Below are positions 33,849-42,574 of a stretch of DNA of 46,859 bases, piece after piece. This DNA comes from CAZGCA01 sp964524145 (lineage in GTDB: Bacteria; Hydrogenedentota; CAZGCA01). Under the pieces are notes generated by a model. That model was not told the origin of the DNA and did no database searches. It saw only the letters and a program-made list of their open reading frames with translations. Positions within the stretch are counted from its first letter, which is position 1. Each line of letters opens with the position of its first letter. The position numbers were made by a program, and so were the translations under genes. The stretch spans positions 1-46,859 of the forward strand of contig CAZGCA010000049.1 of the NCBI GenBank assembly GCA_964524145.1. The letters run 5' to 3'.

Positions 33849-34384
33849 TGGCACAAGGGAACGGGAAGCAATCCACTTCAGCCCATCCGGAGAAGGTGTT
33901 GCTTTACTACTCGCCGTCACTCCACTTCGAGCAGGCCAAGACGCTGCTGCACCAGACCTTCCCCAAGTCCAGGCTCTGGGCGGCGCTGCCACCTTCCAAG
34001 CAGGATGATGACGTTGTCCGAGAGGGTCTATCGGGAATTGTCCCGATCCCCAAAGACGACCTGCGGCCCGTCCGGGACTTTGCGGCTTGCGTAAAACTGC
34101 TGGGAAGCATACGGCGGGAGAAGTTCGATCTCATCGTCATTCTGTTCGACAGCTACGAACTGAAGGTGTTCTCGCTGCTCTCAGGTTGCCGCCGTCACGC
34201 CGTCATCAACAGTAGAGTTGAGTTTCAGAGCGTCAACCTGAGCATTCTCCGTGCGCCGCAGGTGATCCTCGGTCGGCCGTGCCGTGCGCTTCTCGGACAC
34301 ACCGTGCTTCTCGCTCTGAGAACGTTCGTGGCAGCCTGGGGGTTTCTGCGAAAGGAGAAGTCCGAAGCCTCGAACCCGAGATGA
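33845..34384 (+). CDS. Uncharacterised protein of the glycan operon
   Basis: 179 residues. The ATG at 33845 overlaps the TGA of the glycosyltransferase by four bases. I do not recognise a family. The first part (KVLLYYSPSLHFEQAKTLL) and the middle (FDLIVILFDSYELKVFSLLSG) resemble alternating alpha/beta strands of a Rossmann-like N-terminal half-domain, as in heptosyltransferase-type GT9 proteins. The tail (about 150-170) is hydrophobic and may associate with membrane. As the third overlapping gene it probably works with the radical SAM and glycosyltransferase enzymes. Confidence 0.7.
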   Translation: MMAQGNGKQSTSAHPEKVLLYYSPSLHFEQAKTLLHQTFPKSRLWAALPPSKQDDDVVREGLSGIVPIPKDDLRPVRDFAACVKLLGSIRREKFDLIVILFDSYELKVFSLLSGCRRHAVINSRVEFQSVNLSILRAPQVILGRPCRALLGHTVLLALRTFVAAWGFLRKEKSEASNPR

Positions 34385-34429
34385 TCCGTCGTCCCGGCGT
34401 CACCGTCTTCCGCGACGAGAACCGGATTC

Positions 34430-35002
34430 TTAAGGCACAAACTCCTTGCTCGGTTGTCCGTCCCATTCAAGCTCCGGCGTCAATCTGTATTCCAGCGTTT
34501 TCACAAACGGCAGGCGCTCAAGCCTGAACTGCGTTTCTTTCTCCGCCCGTTTCTCAGGATTCTTGTCCTGATCTGTGTATTCTCTCGTGACATACACCTT
34601 TGCCTGGTACTCGACAATTGCGCGGTACGGGAGTATCAACGAGTCGGTGCGCATTATATCCACTATCTTGTGTGTATCGTAGACCAAGTACTTCCTGCGG
34701 TACATGCCCCAGTTGAACGGGTGCAGCGGGAACGGTTCATATTTCACGTCGTTCTTGTAAAGCTGCTCGGTCTCGTTGAACCGACGCATCTCTTCGCGTG
34801 CCAACTTGGCGACCTCCATCTGTATCGCATCAAGCGTGGCTCGAGTTGCCTCGATGCTGAGGCGCTTGGCGGCCTCCCTGAGCTTGCGCAATCCTTCCGG
34901 ATCTGCCGGGATCTCCCTGCGGCCACATCCTAACACAACAACAACAAAACAAGCTGCGAACCCGAGTAAACAAACGCCAAACAACCGTTTCGCCAGACGC
35001 AT
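34430..35002 (-). CDS. Predicted lipoprotein of unknown function
   Basis: 190 residues from ATG 35002 (GGGAGG five bases upstream; a longer in-frame start at 35083 precedes the promoter region and is rejected). Hydrophobic signal 9-24 ends in the lipobox VLGC (Cys26). A helical, charged stretch (about 35-80) may be coiled-coil: LRKLREAAKRLSIEATRATL. The later half (about 95-190) looks beta-rich. I know no homologue. The protein is likely anchored in the outer membrane or periplasm. It has its own promoter. Confidence 0.75.
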   Translation of the reverse strand: MRLAKRLFGVCLLGFAACFVVVVLGCGRREIPADPEGLRKLREAAKRLSIEATRATLDAIQMEVAKLAREEMRRFNETEQLYKNDVKYEPFPLHPFNWGMYRRKYLVYDTHKIVDIMRTDSLILPYRAIVEYQAKVYVTREYTDQDKNPEKRAEKETQFRLERLPFVKTLEYRLTPELEWDGQPSKEFVP

Positions 35003-35346
35003 ACCAACCTCCCTTGCATAAACCTGCTTCAATACACCAAGACGCAAATCCAATAGAAGTCCGACCATTATATATATACGCAAACACTCGAGAAGTCAAC
35101 CATGTCGAGGGCTAGCCGTGCCCCGTCCTCTGGGGCAATACGCTCGTTCGTCGTGCCCGTACCGAGCAGCCGTGCGAGAAAGCGAGCCGTGTCGCACGCC
35201 TGCACCCGCCTTCCATTCCGCGGCGGGGAAACAGCTTGACTCTTCCATCGTCAGCCGCTAGTATTGTCTTTGGCATGCTCGCCTCGCGGGAATAGCAGGC
35301 ACCCAATGCGTTTTGCTCCTTGTCGGCAGAAACGACGGATTCTTTA
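35003..35346. other. Divergent intergenic region with hairpins before mobA-moaA
   Basis: 344 bases with no gene. Besides the lipoprotein promoter it holds two plausible hairpins: TGCCCC/GGGGCA (35119-35137) and CGTGCGA/TCGCACG (35171-35198, 14-base loop). They could be part of a structured leader for the molybdenum cofactor genes, but I cannot match them to the Moco RNA motif. Confidence 0.4.
35071..35099 (-). promoter_or_regulatory. Promoter of the lipoprotein gene
   Basis: On the minus strand TTGACT (35094-35099), a 17-base spacer and TATATA (35071-35076) lie about 70 bases before the ATG at 35002. The -10 lies in an AT-rich run. Confidence 0.65.
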
Positions 35347-35970
35347 ATGACTGAACTGTGCCACGTTACGGCGATAGTCCTCGCGGGCGGTTCGAGCAGC
35401 CGGATAGGCTGCCACAAGGCGTTCTTGCAGATCGGTGACATCCCTCTCATCGGTCTGGCCACAAGGAAGCTCGAGACCGCCTTTGCAGAGGTTATCGTCT
35501 GCTCGAACCAAAAGGAGCAGTTTGCCTCGTTGGGATATCGCGTTGTCGGCGATGCGTTTCCTTGCGCGCTCGGCGGGCTCTATTCGGGTCTGGATGCAGC
35601 GACGGAGGAGTGGGTGTTTGCGGTTGGCTGCGACATGCCATTTGTTGACGTCGATCTAGTCCGGTCTATGGCGGGTTACTTGCGCGGAACCGATGTTGTT
35701 GTCCCGCAGACATCCGAGGGGATGGAACCGTTGCACGCGTTCTACTCGAAGCGCTGTCTGGAACCCATCAGGAAGCGGCTGCTCGCGGGAGAACGGCGGC
35801 TCATCTCGTTCTTCGACGATGTGAGGACTCTCCGGCTTACCGAGCACGAGATTCCGGAGCTGGCCGTGCCCAGGCTTTCGTTTTTCAACATCAACACACG
35901 CGAGGACTACGACCGTGCGGTAGAGATGGCCGCGACGCTCGAGGCTGCGGAGGCGTGCCAACGTGACTGA
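35347..35970 (+). CDS. mobA: MobA-like molybdenum cofactor guanylyltransferase
   Basis: 207 residues from ATG 35347 (TTG 35320 adds nine). The nucleotide-binding signature VLAGGSSSRIGCHKAFLQIG (about 9-28) matches the MobA family (LAGGxSxRMGxDKA; here Ile and Cys-His replace Met and Asp). GLYSGLDAA (about 78-86), VGCDMPFVD (metal Asp near 96) and EPLHAFYSK (about 128-136) follow. The length is usual. It attaches GMP to molybdopterin to make the bis-MGD cofactor of DMSO-reductase-type enzymes. The next gene, moaA, overlaps it by eight bases. Confidence 0.88.
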   Translation: MTELCHVTAIVLAGGSSSRIGCHKAFLQIGDIPLIGLATRKLETAFAEVIVCSNQKEQFASLGYRVVGDAFPCALGGLYSGLDAATEEWVFAVGCDMPFVDVDLVRSMAGYLRGTDVVVPQTSEGMEPLHAFYSKRCLEPIRKRLLAGERRLISFFDDVRTLRLTEHEIPELAVPRLSFFNINTREDYDRAVEMAATLEAAEACQRD

Positions 35971-36928
35971 TCCGCACGGACGCACCATAGACTACCTGCG
36001 CATATCGGTGACCGACAGGTGCAACTTCAGGTGTACCTACTGCATGCCGCAGGATGGCGTTCCGCCAAAACCGCACGACGAGATTCTCCGGTTCGAGGAG
36101 ATAGCGGACGTGGTGCGGGCGGCCGTCCGTCTCGGGATCAGCCGGTTCCGGTTGACGGGCGGTGAACCGCTGGTGCGAGCCGGTATCGTGGACCTGGTCT
36201 CTATGATCGCGTCCTTACCGGGGGTAACCGATCTTGCGATGAGCACGAACGCGAGTCTGCTCGAGGAGTCTGCACGACCGTTGCGCGACGCGGGCCTGCG
36301 GCGAGTGAACATCAGCCTCGACACGCTCGACGAGATGAAGTTTCGCGCGATCACCCGATGCGGCGAGCTCGCCTCCGTGCTGCGCGGTGTCGACGCAGCG
36401 CTGGATGCCGGTCTGGAACCGGTCAAGATAAACGTCGTCACGATGCGGGGCGTGAATGAAGACGAGTTGGAACGGTTTGCGCGGCTGACGCTCGATCGTC
36501 CCCTGCACGTGCGGTTCATCGAGCATATGCGGTCGAACGCGCCGGAGAACGTCGTGCAGCCGGAATACGTGCCGGGCGAAGAGATCAAGACGCGCCTGAC
36601 GGCAGCGTTCGGCAAGCTTGAACCGACCGACCGACCCGAATCGAGCGGGCCTGCAACCGCGTATCGACTCCGTGACGCTGCGGGCACTGTGGGGTTTATC
36701 TCGGCGATAACGGCTCCATTCTGCGCGAGCTGTAACCGGCTCAGGTTGAGTTCCGACGGCAGGCTCGTGGCGTGCTTGTTCGAAGGCGGCGAGGTCGACC
36801 TCAGAACACTCCTCCGGTCAAACGCGGGTGACGACGCCATTGAAAACGCCTTCACGAAAGCGGCCGCGCTCAAGCCGCTGCGCCACTCACGCTCGCGCGC
36901 AATTCCCATGAGCACGCTCGGCGGTTAG
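35963..36928 (+). CDS. moaA: GTP 3',8-cyclase MoaA
   Basis: 321 residues from GTG 35963 with GGAGG nine bases before. The N-terminal radical SAM cluster motif is Cys20, Cys24 and Cys27 (RCNFRCTYC), GGEPL follows at about 67-71, and the C-terminal GTP-binding 4Fe-4S cluster uses Cys254, Cys257 and Cys271 (APFCASCNRLRLSSDG). The protein ends in Gly-Gly, the conserved MoaA tail. It makes 3',8-cyclo-GTP, the first step of molybdenum cofactor synthesis. It overlaps mobA; moaC, moaD, moaE, moeA and a molybdoenzyme are not in this window. Confidence 0.96.
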   Translation: MTDPHGRTIDYLRISVTDRCNFRCTYCMPQDGVPPKPHDEILRFEEIADVVRAAVRLGISRFRLTGGEPLVRAGIVDLVSMIASLPGVTDLAMSTNASLLEESARPLRDAGLRRVNISLDTLDEMKFRAITRCGELASVLRGVDAALDAGLEPVKINVVTMRGVNEDELERFARLTLDRPLHVRFIEHMRSNAPENVVQPEYVPGEEIKTRLTAAFGKLEPTDRPESSGPATAYRLRDAAGTVGFISAITAPFCASCNRLRLSSDGRLVACLFEGGEVDLRTLLRSNAGDDAIENAFTKAAALKPLRHSRSRAIPMSTLGG

Positions 36929-37156
36929 TCGCACGTATCAGGCGGGTTGGGGTGAGGGTTGGCGCGTGCTTACCCGAGACGTGACCGTATCTGCTCCCAC
37001 CATGAGGTAGAAACGGAACACGCCGAGCAGGACGGTCGTGGCACATCTTCTTGCGAAGAACCCAGGAAAGCTGTTTCAGTCGTCCATGCGGAACGAAGCG
37101 TTCTGGCTCGTAGGTTTAGTCACGGATCGGGCGAAGAATCTTCGTAATGGCCACGG

Positions 37157-37927
37157 TCAATTGCCGAACACGATCTGCCGCAACCCCCATTCGATCTCTG
37201 ACTCATCGCCCGGCGTCTTCGTGATGGTGTGCAGGTTCTTCTCCAACTCGCCGATCAGCGCGGCGGAGTAGTTCGTCCTGACAAAGGGATTGTGTTTCCA
37301 GGTTCTGATGTTCATCGAGAACATCGTCGCTGCGTCCTTGTTCGTGGCGCGAAACCGGTGTACCCGGCTCATCCGCTTCTTCAGAATCCTACCACACACC
37401 AGACCGTCCAGGACCCGGCCAACATAGAGTTGGTTGGACTGGTGCTCGAGCATGGCCTCAACAATGTCCAGGTATGTCGCAAACGCAGGATTGTCCGTCT
37501 CTATCCACTCGGTCTCTTCCATCAACAGCACCCCTCCCGGCCGAAGCTGCGTTCCCCAGTTGGTCACGACGGTTCGCGGCTCTGTCAAGTGGGTGAGCAG
37601 AAACCGGCAGAAGATGAGATCAGCCGGCCCCACAGGAAACGGAACCTCGATAACATCGTGAAGACGGAACGAGACCCTGTCTGTCTCGGTCTTCCGGGCA
37701 AGCGATATGAAGCGCTCCGATTTGTCGAGACCGACCCACTGATCGCATTCCAGCAGCTTTGCCAGGAAATGTGTGCAGCAACCCGGACCGCAGCCAAGAT
37801 CGATAGCCAACCGGGTCGGGCCGATCGCCGCGTCATCAACAAAGGCTCTCGTCGATTCGGCAAAGACGTCGGCGACGATTTCAAGCCTTCGTGCTGCCAG
37901 GTCGGTGTCGCCAAAGAGATACTTCAT
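37157..37927 (-). CDS. Class I SAM-dependent methyltransferase
   Basis: 256 residues from ATG 37927, GGAGGAG 11 bases upstream; the frame continues upstream through the tRNA gene, which rules out the longer start. Motif I is LAIDLGCGPGCCTHFLA (about 42-58), an acidic end of strand 2 is WVGLDKS, FCRFLLTHL matches motif III, and GGVLLMEETEW follows. The C-terminal 90 residues are helical and variable. Methyltransf_11/25-type; the substrate is unknown. It is 51 bases from tRNA-Asp on the same strand. Confidence 0.85.
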   Translation of the reverse strand: MKYLFGDTDLAARRLEIVADVFAESTRAFVDDAAIGPTRLAIDLGCGPGCCTHFLAKLLECDQWVGLDKSERFISLARKTETDRVSFRLHDVIEVPFPVGPADLIFCRFLLTHLTEPRTVVTNWGTQLRPGGVLLMEETEWIETDNPAFATYLDIVEAMLEHQSNQLYVGRVLDGLVCGRILKKRMSRVHRFRATNKDAATMFSMNIRTWKHNPFVRTNYSAALIGELEKNLHTITKTPGDESEIEWGLRQIVFGN

Positions 37928-37977
37928 GCCGGGACAGCTCCTCCGCACGATCGATCCAATGGGACGTGATACAGATA

Positions 37978-38055
37978 TGGCGGGAGCGACGAGATTCGAA
38001 CTCGCGACCTCCGGCGTGACAGGCCGGCGTTCTGAACCAACTGAACTACGCCCCC
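37978..38055 (-). tRNA. tRNA-Asp (GUC anticodon)
   Basis: Reading the minus strand from 38055, the acceptor GGGGGCG pairs with CGCTCCC, the anticodon loop reads CTGTCAC with GTC, the anticodon stem is GCCGG/CCGGC-like, and the T arm holds TTCGAAT. The discriminator base G and an encoded CCA (37980-37978) end the gene, which is typical of tRNA-Asp. Confidence 0.93.
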
Positions 38056-38180
38056 GCCTCAAAAGCAAGTATACCAAAGCCGCACCGCCGGCGTCAAGGC
38101 GGACAATCTCTCGCCATACCCATTCAAGTGACGGAGGACAGGATGTGTTTGAATAGTTGGAACAAATCGTATCCTTAACC

Positions 38181-38197
38181 CGGATTTCCCATTTGGC
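38181..38197 (+). repeat. Left terminal inverted repeat of the IS1380-type element
   Basis: CCCGGATTTCCCATTTG; it matches the right end (39460-39476) in reverse complement at the ATTTCCCAT core. It lies 104 bases before the transposase ATG. Confidence 0.55.
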
Positions 38198-38284
38198 AAG
38201 GTCATCTTGAGATCGGCCGGTGTCGTTTAACCCTATGGACAAAGGGTGTTCTGAGGGTGACAACACGAAACAGCAGGGAATCCA

Positions 38285-39245
38285 ATGGGTGAAGCGCAGA
38301 ATGGGACGTTGCGAGTCGGTTTTGACAGCAGTCTGAAGCTGGAGTTTCATGATTCCAAGGTTACGAGTGATGCAGGGTTGTTGGCGTACCGGACAGAACA
38401 CGCGACACACGCTCACGGCCTCATTTCGTCAGTCTGTGTTCAGTCGGTTGGCAGGCTATGAAGACACGAATGACGCTGACCGGCTGAGTGTAGATCCTGC
38501 GATGCGCCACGTGGTTGGTGGGCGAGCCAAGCGGCACAGCGCGGCTTCCACAAGCCACATGGGACGGTTCGAGACTGATGTCTTGACCGACCCGTTTCAT
38601 CTCGATGGCCTGATGGACTTGTCAGGCCAGTGGATTGATCGCGTTCGGGAACGGAAGCCTTTTCGCGAATTGATCCTGGACATGGATAGTTCGGTGAGCG
38701 AGACCTACGGTACGCAAGAGGGCACCGCGTACAACGGGCACTTCGGCTGCACTTTCTATCATCCGTTGTTCTGCTTCAACCAGTTCGGCGACTTGGAGCG
38801 TGCGTTGCTGCGCGAGGGCCACGTGCACAGCGCCGACGATTGGCACAGTGTGTTGGAACCTATCGTGGCCCGCTATCGCGATGCGGACATCCGCCGCTTC
38901 TTCCGTGGCGACGCCGCATTTGCCAATCCAGACATCTACACCTTTCTCGAAGAGGAAGACTACCTGTATGCGATTCGTCTACCGGCCAACCAGGTGCGGC
39001 TGCAACTGTTTGCCTTGGCGCACAACCTGGGCACCTTCCTTCGCAGACTGGCGCTACCCCAGAGCGTGAAGCACTGGTCGTTAACGACACTGCGGGAGAA
39101 GCTGGTGAAGATTGGCGCCAAGGCTGTGGCCCACACACGGTACGTCACGTTTCAGATGGCCGAAGTGGCCATTCCACGACGATTGTTCCGAACCATCCTG
39201 CGGCGAATCTCACGTCTCGTTCCGCTGGCGACCGTGCCGACATGA
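38285..39245 (+). pseudogene. IS1380-family transposase, frameshifted and internally deleted
   Basis: The N-terminus runs from ATG 38285 (GTLRVGFDSSLKLEF, KVTSDAGLLAYR) and breaks near 38390, where the frame shifts: the same DNA continues as RTGQNTRHTL in the +1 frame and reads through to 39245. The first frame stops at 38461. Catalytic-core text is recognisable: LILDMDSSVSETYGTQEG, AYNGHFGCTFYHPLF and FFRGDAAFANPDIY. Near 38990 a second, in-frame deletion joins IRLPAN directly to QVRLQLFALAHNLG, removing about 100 residues that carry the third catalytic acid in complete members. The C-terminal part (SVKHWSLTTLREKLVKIGAK) is intact. It cannot be an active transposase. Confidence 0.85.
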
Positions 39246-39459
39246 CCACGGCGGCGTTTGCCAAAGTGGAAACAGTTCAAGCCCCAATGCGGAGGTGCGA
39301 CCGAGCTCCCGTGAAAAGCGCGGAAGGTGGCATCCGACGGCCACTATTGCGCAGTGAACGACCTAGAAGGATGCTGGTGGTGGCAGAATCGACCTTGAAA
39401 ACGCCAGCGGCCTTCTCTACAATAGAGAAAGACTTGCCCGTGATCATCACGGGATCGGT

Positions 39460-39476
39460 CATATGGGAAATGTCGG
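39460..39476 (-). repeat. Right terminal inverted repeat of the IS1380-type element
   Basis: The reverse complement reads CCGACATTTCCCATATG and shares ATTTCCCAT with the left end. The sulfatase coding start follows 32 bases on. Confidence 0.55.
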
Positions 39477-39507
39477 CTTCAGAACATCTACACGGACGGG
39501 CAACATC

Positions 39508-40968
39508 ATGAACCGACGCCAGTTCCTTGGAACCGCCGGCGCCTGCCTGCTCGCCGCGCTGCCCGCCGGCAACGCGGCCGATGCCAAGATACGCCCGAAC
39601 GTCCTCTTCATCGCCGTCGATGACCTGCGCCCCGAACTCGGGTGCTACGGCCAAACCAAGATTCATTCTCCCAACATCGACCGCCTCGCCCGCGAGGGGT
39701 TGCTCTTCGAGCGCACCTACTGCCAGCAGGCCATCTGCATGGCGTCCCGCGCCAGCCTCCTCAGCGGCTACCGTCCGGACAAGGGCGAGATCTTCAAGAA
39801 CGGACCGCTCTACAAACACGTGCCGGATGCGTTGTCCCTCAACAAGCATTTCCAGGCGAACGGCTATGAAACCGTTTCAATGGGCAAGATCTACCACCAT
39901 CGCAGCGACGAAAAGGCGGGTTGGAGTCGCGAGGCTTACCACCCCGACGGCGGGTGGGAAGGCCGCGGCTACCTTCATCCGGACTCCATCGCCCACGTGC
40001 GCGCGTACGACAAAAAGTTCCCGAACGCCAGTCGCAAAGGCATGGGGCCTGCCTGCGAAAGCGCGGACGTCGCGGACGACGCCTATCCCGACGGCATGAT
40101 TGCGGACCACGCTATCGCGGAACTCAACCGCCTCAGGGACCAACCCTTCTTCATGGCCGTCGGCTTCAAAAAACCGCACCTGCCCTTCAACGCGCCCAAG
40201 AAGTACTGGGATCTCTACGACCCCGAGGAACTCGACCTCGCGGACAATCCATTCCTTCCGAAAGGCGCGCCGAATGAGGCACTCACGAGCTGGGGCGAAC
40301 TCCGCGGCTACCACGGCGTCCCCACCAACGGCCCCGTGCCCGACGACCTCGCCCGCGAACTCATCCACGGCTACTACGCCTGCGTCTCCTACACCGACGC
40401 CATGATCGGCCGCGTCCTCGACGAGCTCGACCGGCTGGGACTTCGCGACAACACCATCGTCATCCTATGGGGCGACCACGGCTGGAAGCTCGGCGAACAC
40501 GCCATGTGGTGCAAGCACACGAACTTCGAACTCGACACGCACGTTCCCATGATCATCAGCGCCCCCGGCATGAAAGCCCGCGGCCAGCGCACCCCCGCCC
40601 TCACCGAATTTGTCGACATCTACCCCACCCTCTGCGACCTCGCCGGCATCGAAAAGCCGGACCACCTCGAAGGCGTCAGCATCGCCCCGCTACTTGACGA
40701 TCCGAACCGCCCGTGGAAAGCGGCCGCCTTCAGCCAATACCCCCGGGGCCGCGTCATGGGCTACTCGATGCGTACCGACCGCTACCGCTACACCGAATGG
40801 CAGGACATGAAGACCAACAAGGTCGAGGCCCGCGAACTCTACGACCACAAGACCGACCCCGAGGAAAACAACAACGTCGCGGGCAATCCTGAGAACGCGG
40901 AACTCGTCGACGAACTAAGCACGATGCTGCACGCCGGATACAAGGCCGCGCGGCCCGAACCGAGCTAA
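39508..40968 (+). CDS. Tat-exported sulfatase (iduronate-2-sulfatase-like)
   Basis: 486 residues from ATG 39508. The N-terminus MNRRQFLGTAG is a twin-arginine signal, cleaved near AGNAADA (about 27). RPNVLFIAVDDLRPELGCYG supplies metal residues Asp38/Asp39. Formylglycine motif: Cys77-Met-Ala-Ser-Arg81, the allowed C-x-(P/A)-x-R form, unlike the lipoprotein at 19754-21196. WGDHGWKLGEH (metal Asp/His) and the PHLPFNAPKKYWDLYD stretch fit iduronate-2-sulfatase-like S1 enzymes. It would remove sulfate from a sulfated glycan outside the cell. No maturase gene is nearby. The IS1380 remnant ends 31 bases upstream, so its native promoter may have been displaced. Confidence 0.92.
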   Translation: MNRRQFLGTAGACLLAALPAGNAADAKIRPNVLFIAVDDLRPELGCYGQTKIHSPNIDRLAREGLLFERTYCQQAICMASRASLLSGYRPDKGEIFKNGPLYKHVPDALSLNKHFQANGYETVSMGKIYHHRSDEKAGWSREAYHPDGGWEGRGYLHPDSIAHVRAYDKKFPNASRKGMGPACESADVADDAYPDGMIADHAIAELNRLRDQPFFMAVGFKKPHLPFNAPKKYWDLYDPEELDLADNPFLPKGAPNEALTSWGELRGYHGVPTNGPVPDDLARELIHGYYACVSYTDAMIGRVLDELDRLGLRDNTIVILWGDHGWKLGEHAMWCKHTNFELDTHVPMIISAPGMKARGQRTPALTEFVDIYPTLCDLAGIEKPDHLEGVSIAPLLDDPNRPWKAAAFSQYPRGRVMGYSMRTDRYRYTEWQDMKTNKVEARELYDHKTDPEENNNVAGNPENAELVDELSTMLHAGYKAARPEPS

Positions 40969-40994
40969 GCGGATTAAGTTCAGTTTCATGTGTT

Positions 40995-41013
40995 TTTCCT
41001 GCCGTGCAGGAAA
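40995..41013 (+). terminator. Terminator-like hairpin after the sulfatase gene
   Basis: TTTCCTGC and GCAGGAAA form a perfect 8-bp stem with loop CGT, 26 bases after the stop at 40968. The following bases are AT-rich without a long U run. Confidence 0.6.
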
Positions 41014-41134
41014 TCAAATACAGTGTCGTAGATTCGCAGGCACTGACGATTGTCGGCGACATGAGTGATTGCATGTTTAAGACAACATATTCCCGATTTG
41101 AACGTTCCGCAACGTAATAAATAGGAAGATTCTC

Positions 41135-42574
41135 ATGAAGGACATCAAACAAACGGACAGGCGAAACTTTCTTCAGCATTCCGTTTTTGGCGCCGCGGGA
41201 GCAGGACTGGCGATCGCTTCCACAACGCGCCCCGCGCTTGGTGACGATGCGGAAGAGAAACAGGCGTCTGCATTTGACGTGGATGGCGGCGTCACCAAGA
41301 AGGTCGACGTCCTCGTCGTCGGCGGTGGTCCGGCAGGAATCGTTGCGGCCATTCAGGCCGCCCGGGCCGGTGCGAAAACAACCCTCGTCGAGTGCGACAG
41401 CCAACTTGGGGGTACGACGACAACCGGGGGTGTTTCATTTCCGGGTCTGTTTCATGCACATGGTAAACAGGTGATCAAAGGCATTGGTTGGGAGTTGGTT
41501 GAAGAAACCGTCAAAATGAACAGTGGTCGCCTGCCAGACTTCACCAAGCCATACGGTAATAATTGGGATCGTGGTCACAGCGCACATCATATCTATGTGA
41601 ATCGATATCTGTATGCACTCTTGGCCGAAGAAAAATGCCTGAATGCCGGAGTTCAACTCAGGTACTATGAAACTCCCGTCGGGGCGACCTTCGATGGCAG
41701 CAATTGGGTCGTTGATGTGGTGGGAAAAGGAACCCAGGCGACGATTCACTGCAGGCAATTGGTTGACTGTACCGGAAACGCACTGATGGCCCAGATGGCC
41801 GGGTACAACGTTGTGCGTTCAGAAATATGTCAGCCCGGCTCTATGATGTTAAAGTTGGCCGGGTACGATCTCGGCCAACTGGATATGGATCTCATCAACC
41901 GCGAGTATCGCAAAGCTGTGCAGGAAGGTAAGTTCAAGCAAGAAGAGTATTTTGGAAATCTCGAAGGAATGCTGAGGATAGGTCATTACAGTACCGAGAG
42001 GACGTCTTTTATTAATCATATCCATGGCGCAGATTCAACGACTTCTGAAACGCATACATCCGCCAATATATATGGACGTGAAACACTTCTTAGAATGCTG
42101 CGATTCCTCCGCACGCTGCCCGGTCTGGAAGACACGACGATCCACTCGATGTGCCCCGAAACCAGTATCCGGGAAACTTATCGGATCGATGGCCTGCATG
42201 AAGTTACGGTTGATGAATATGTAGACGGTAGACGATATGAAGATGCCGTCTGCAACTCTTTCTACCCAATAGACCTGCACGACAAAGCCGGCGTGAAACC
42301 CAAGCAGCTGAAGATAGGAGTTATTCCTTCGATCCCGTTGCGTGCACTGATCCCGAAAGAAAGTGCAAACTTTCTGGTTGCCGGCCGCTGCGCCAGCAGC
42401 GACCAGTTGGCCAATTCAGCACTCCGGGTTCAGGCCTCCTGCATGGCCATGGGCCAGGCTGCCGGCGCGACTGCCGCGTTGGCAGCGCAAGAGAATGAAA
42501 CCCCTCTCAAGGTGCCATTGAAGGAGATCCACGGATTGCTCCGCAAACACGGGGCGATCGTACCCAAAGTATAG
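41135..42574 (+). CDS. Tat-exported FAD-dependent oxidoreductase (FAD_oxidored type)
   Basis: 479 residues, ATG preceded by AGGAAG. A twin-arginine signal (RRNFLQHSVFGAAGAG, about 9-24) indicates folding before export. The FAD dinucleotide motif DVLVVGGGPAGIVAAIQAAR (about 58-77) is followed by LVECDSQLGGTTTTGGVS, the second FAD contact. The C-terminal segment FLVAGRCASSDQLANSALRVQ and GQAAGATAAL are typical of the PF12831 family. Members probably oxidise sugars or polyols. The gene is more A+T-rich at codon third positions than the sulfatase before it, judging by eye. The two may form a pathway but are separated by 166 bases and a hairpin. Confidence 0.9.
   Translation: MKDIKQTDRRNFLQHSVFGAAGAGLAIASTTRPALGDDAEEKQASAFDVDGGVTKKVDVLVVGGGPAGIVAAIQAARAGAKTTLVECDSQLGGTTTTGGVSFPGLFHAHGKQVIKGIGWELVEETVKMNSGRLPDFTKPYGNNWDRGHSAHHIYVNRYLYALLAEEKCLNAGVQLRYYETPVGATFDGSNWVVDVVGKGTQATIHCRQLVDCTGNALMAQMAGYNVVRSEICQPGSMMLKLAGYDLGQLDMDLINREYRKAVQEGKFKQEEYFGNLEGMLRIGHYSTERTSFINHIHGADSTTSETHTSANIYGRETLLRMLRFLRTLPGLEDTTIHSMCPETSIRETYRIDGLHEVTVDEYVDGRRYEDAVCNSFYPIDLHDKAGVKPKQLKIGVIPSIPLRALIPKESANFLVAGRCASSDQLANSALRVQASCMAMGQAAGATAALAAQENETPLKVPLKEIHGLLRKHGAIVPKV

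Larger units (their letters stand above)
38181..39476 (+). mobile_element. Decayed IS1380-family element, internally deleted
   Basis: The element is bounded by inverted repeats: left CCCGGATTTCCCATTTG (38181-38197), right reverse complement CCGACATTTCCCATATG (39460-39476), sharing ATTTCCCAT and flanking bases (CTTAA / CTGAA outside). Inside is one transposase remnant (38285-39245). Compared with my recollection of complete IS1380 transposases, it has two internal deletions, so it is non-autonomous. Exact outer ends and target duplication were not determined. The right end lies only 31 bases before the sulfatase ATG at 39508. Confidence 0.75.

Noticed and set aside
35119..35198. Possible molybdenum cofactor riboswitch
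   Set aside because: Only two simple hairpins are visible; the defining core cannot be established by eye, so it is not called as an RNA.
37928..38416. N-terminal extension of the methyltransferase gene
   Set aside because: It would translate through tRNA-Asp and the left end of the IS element.
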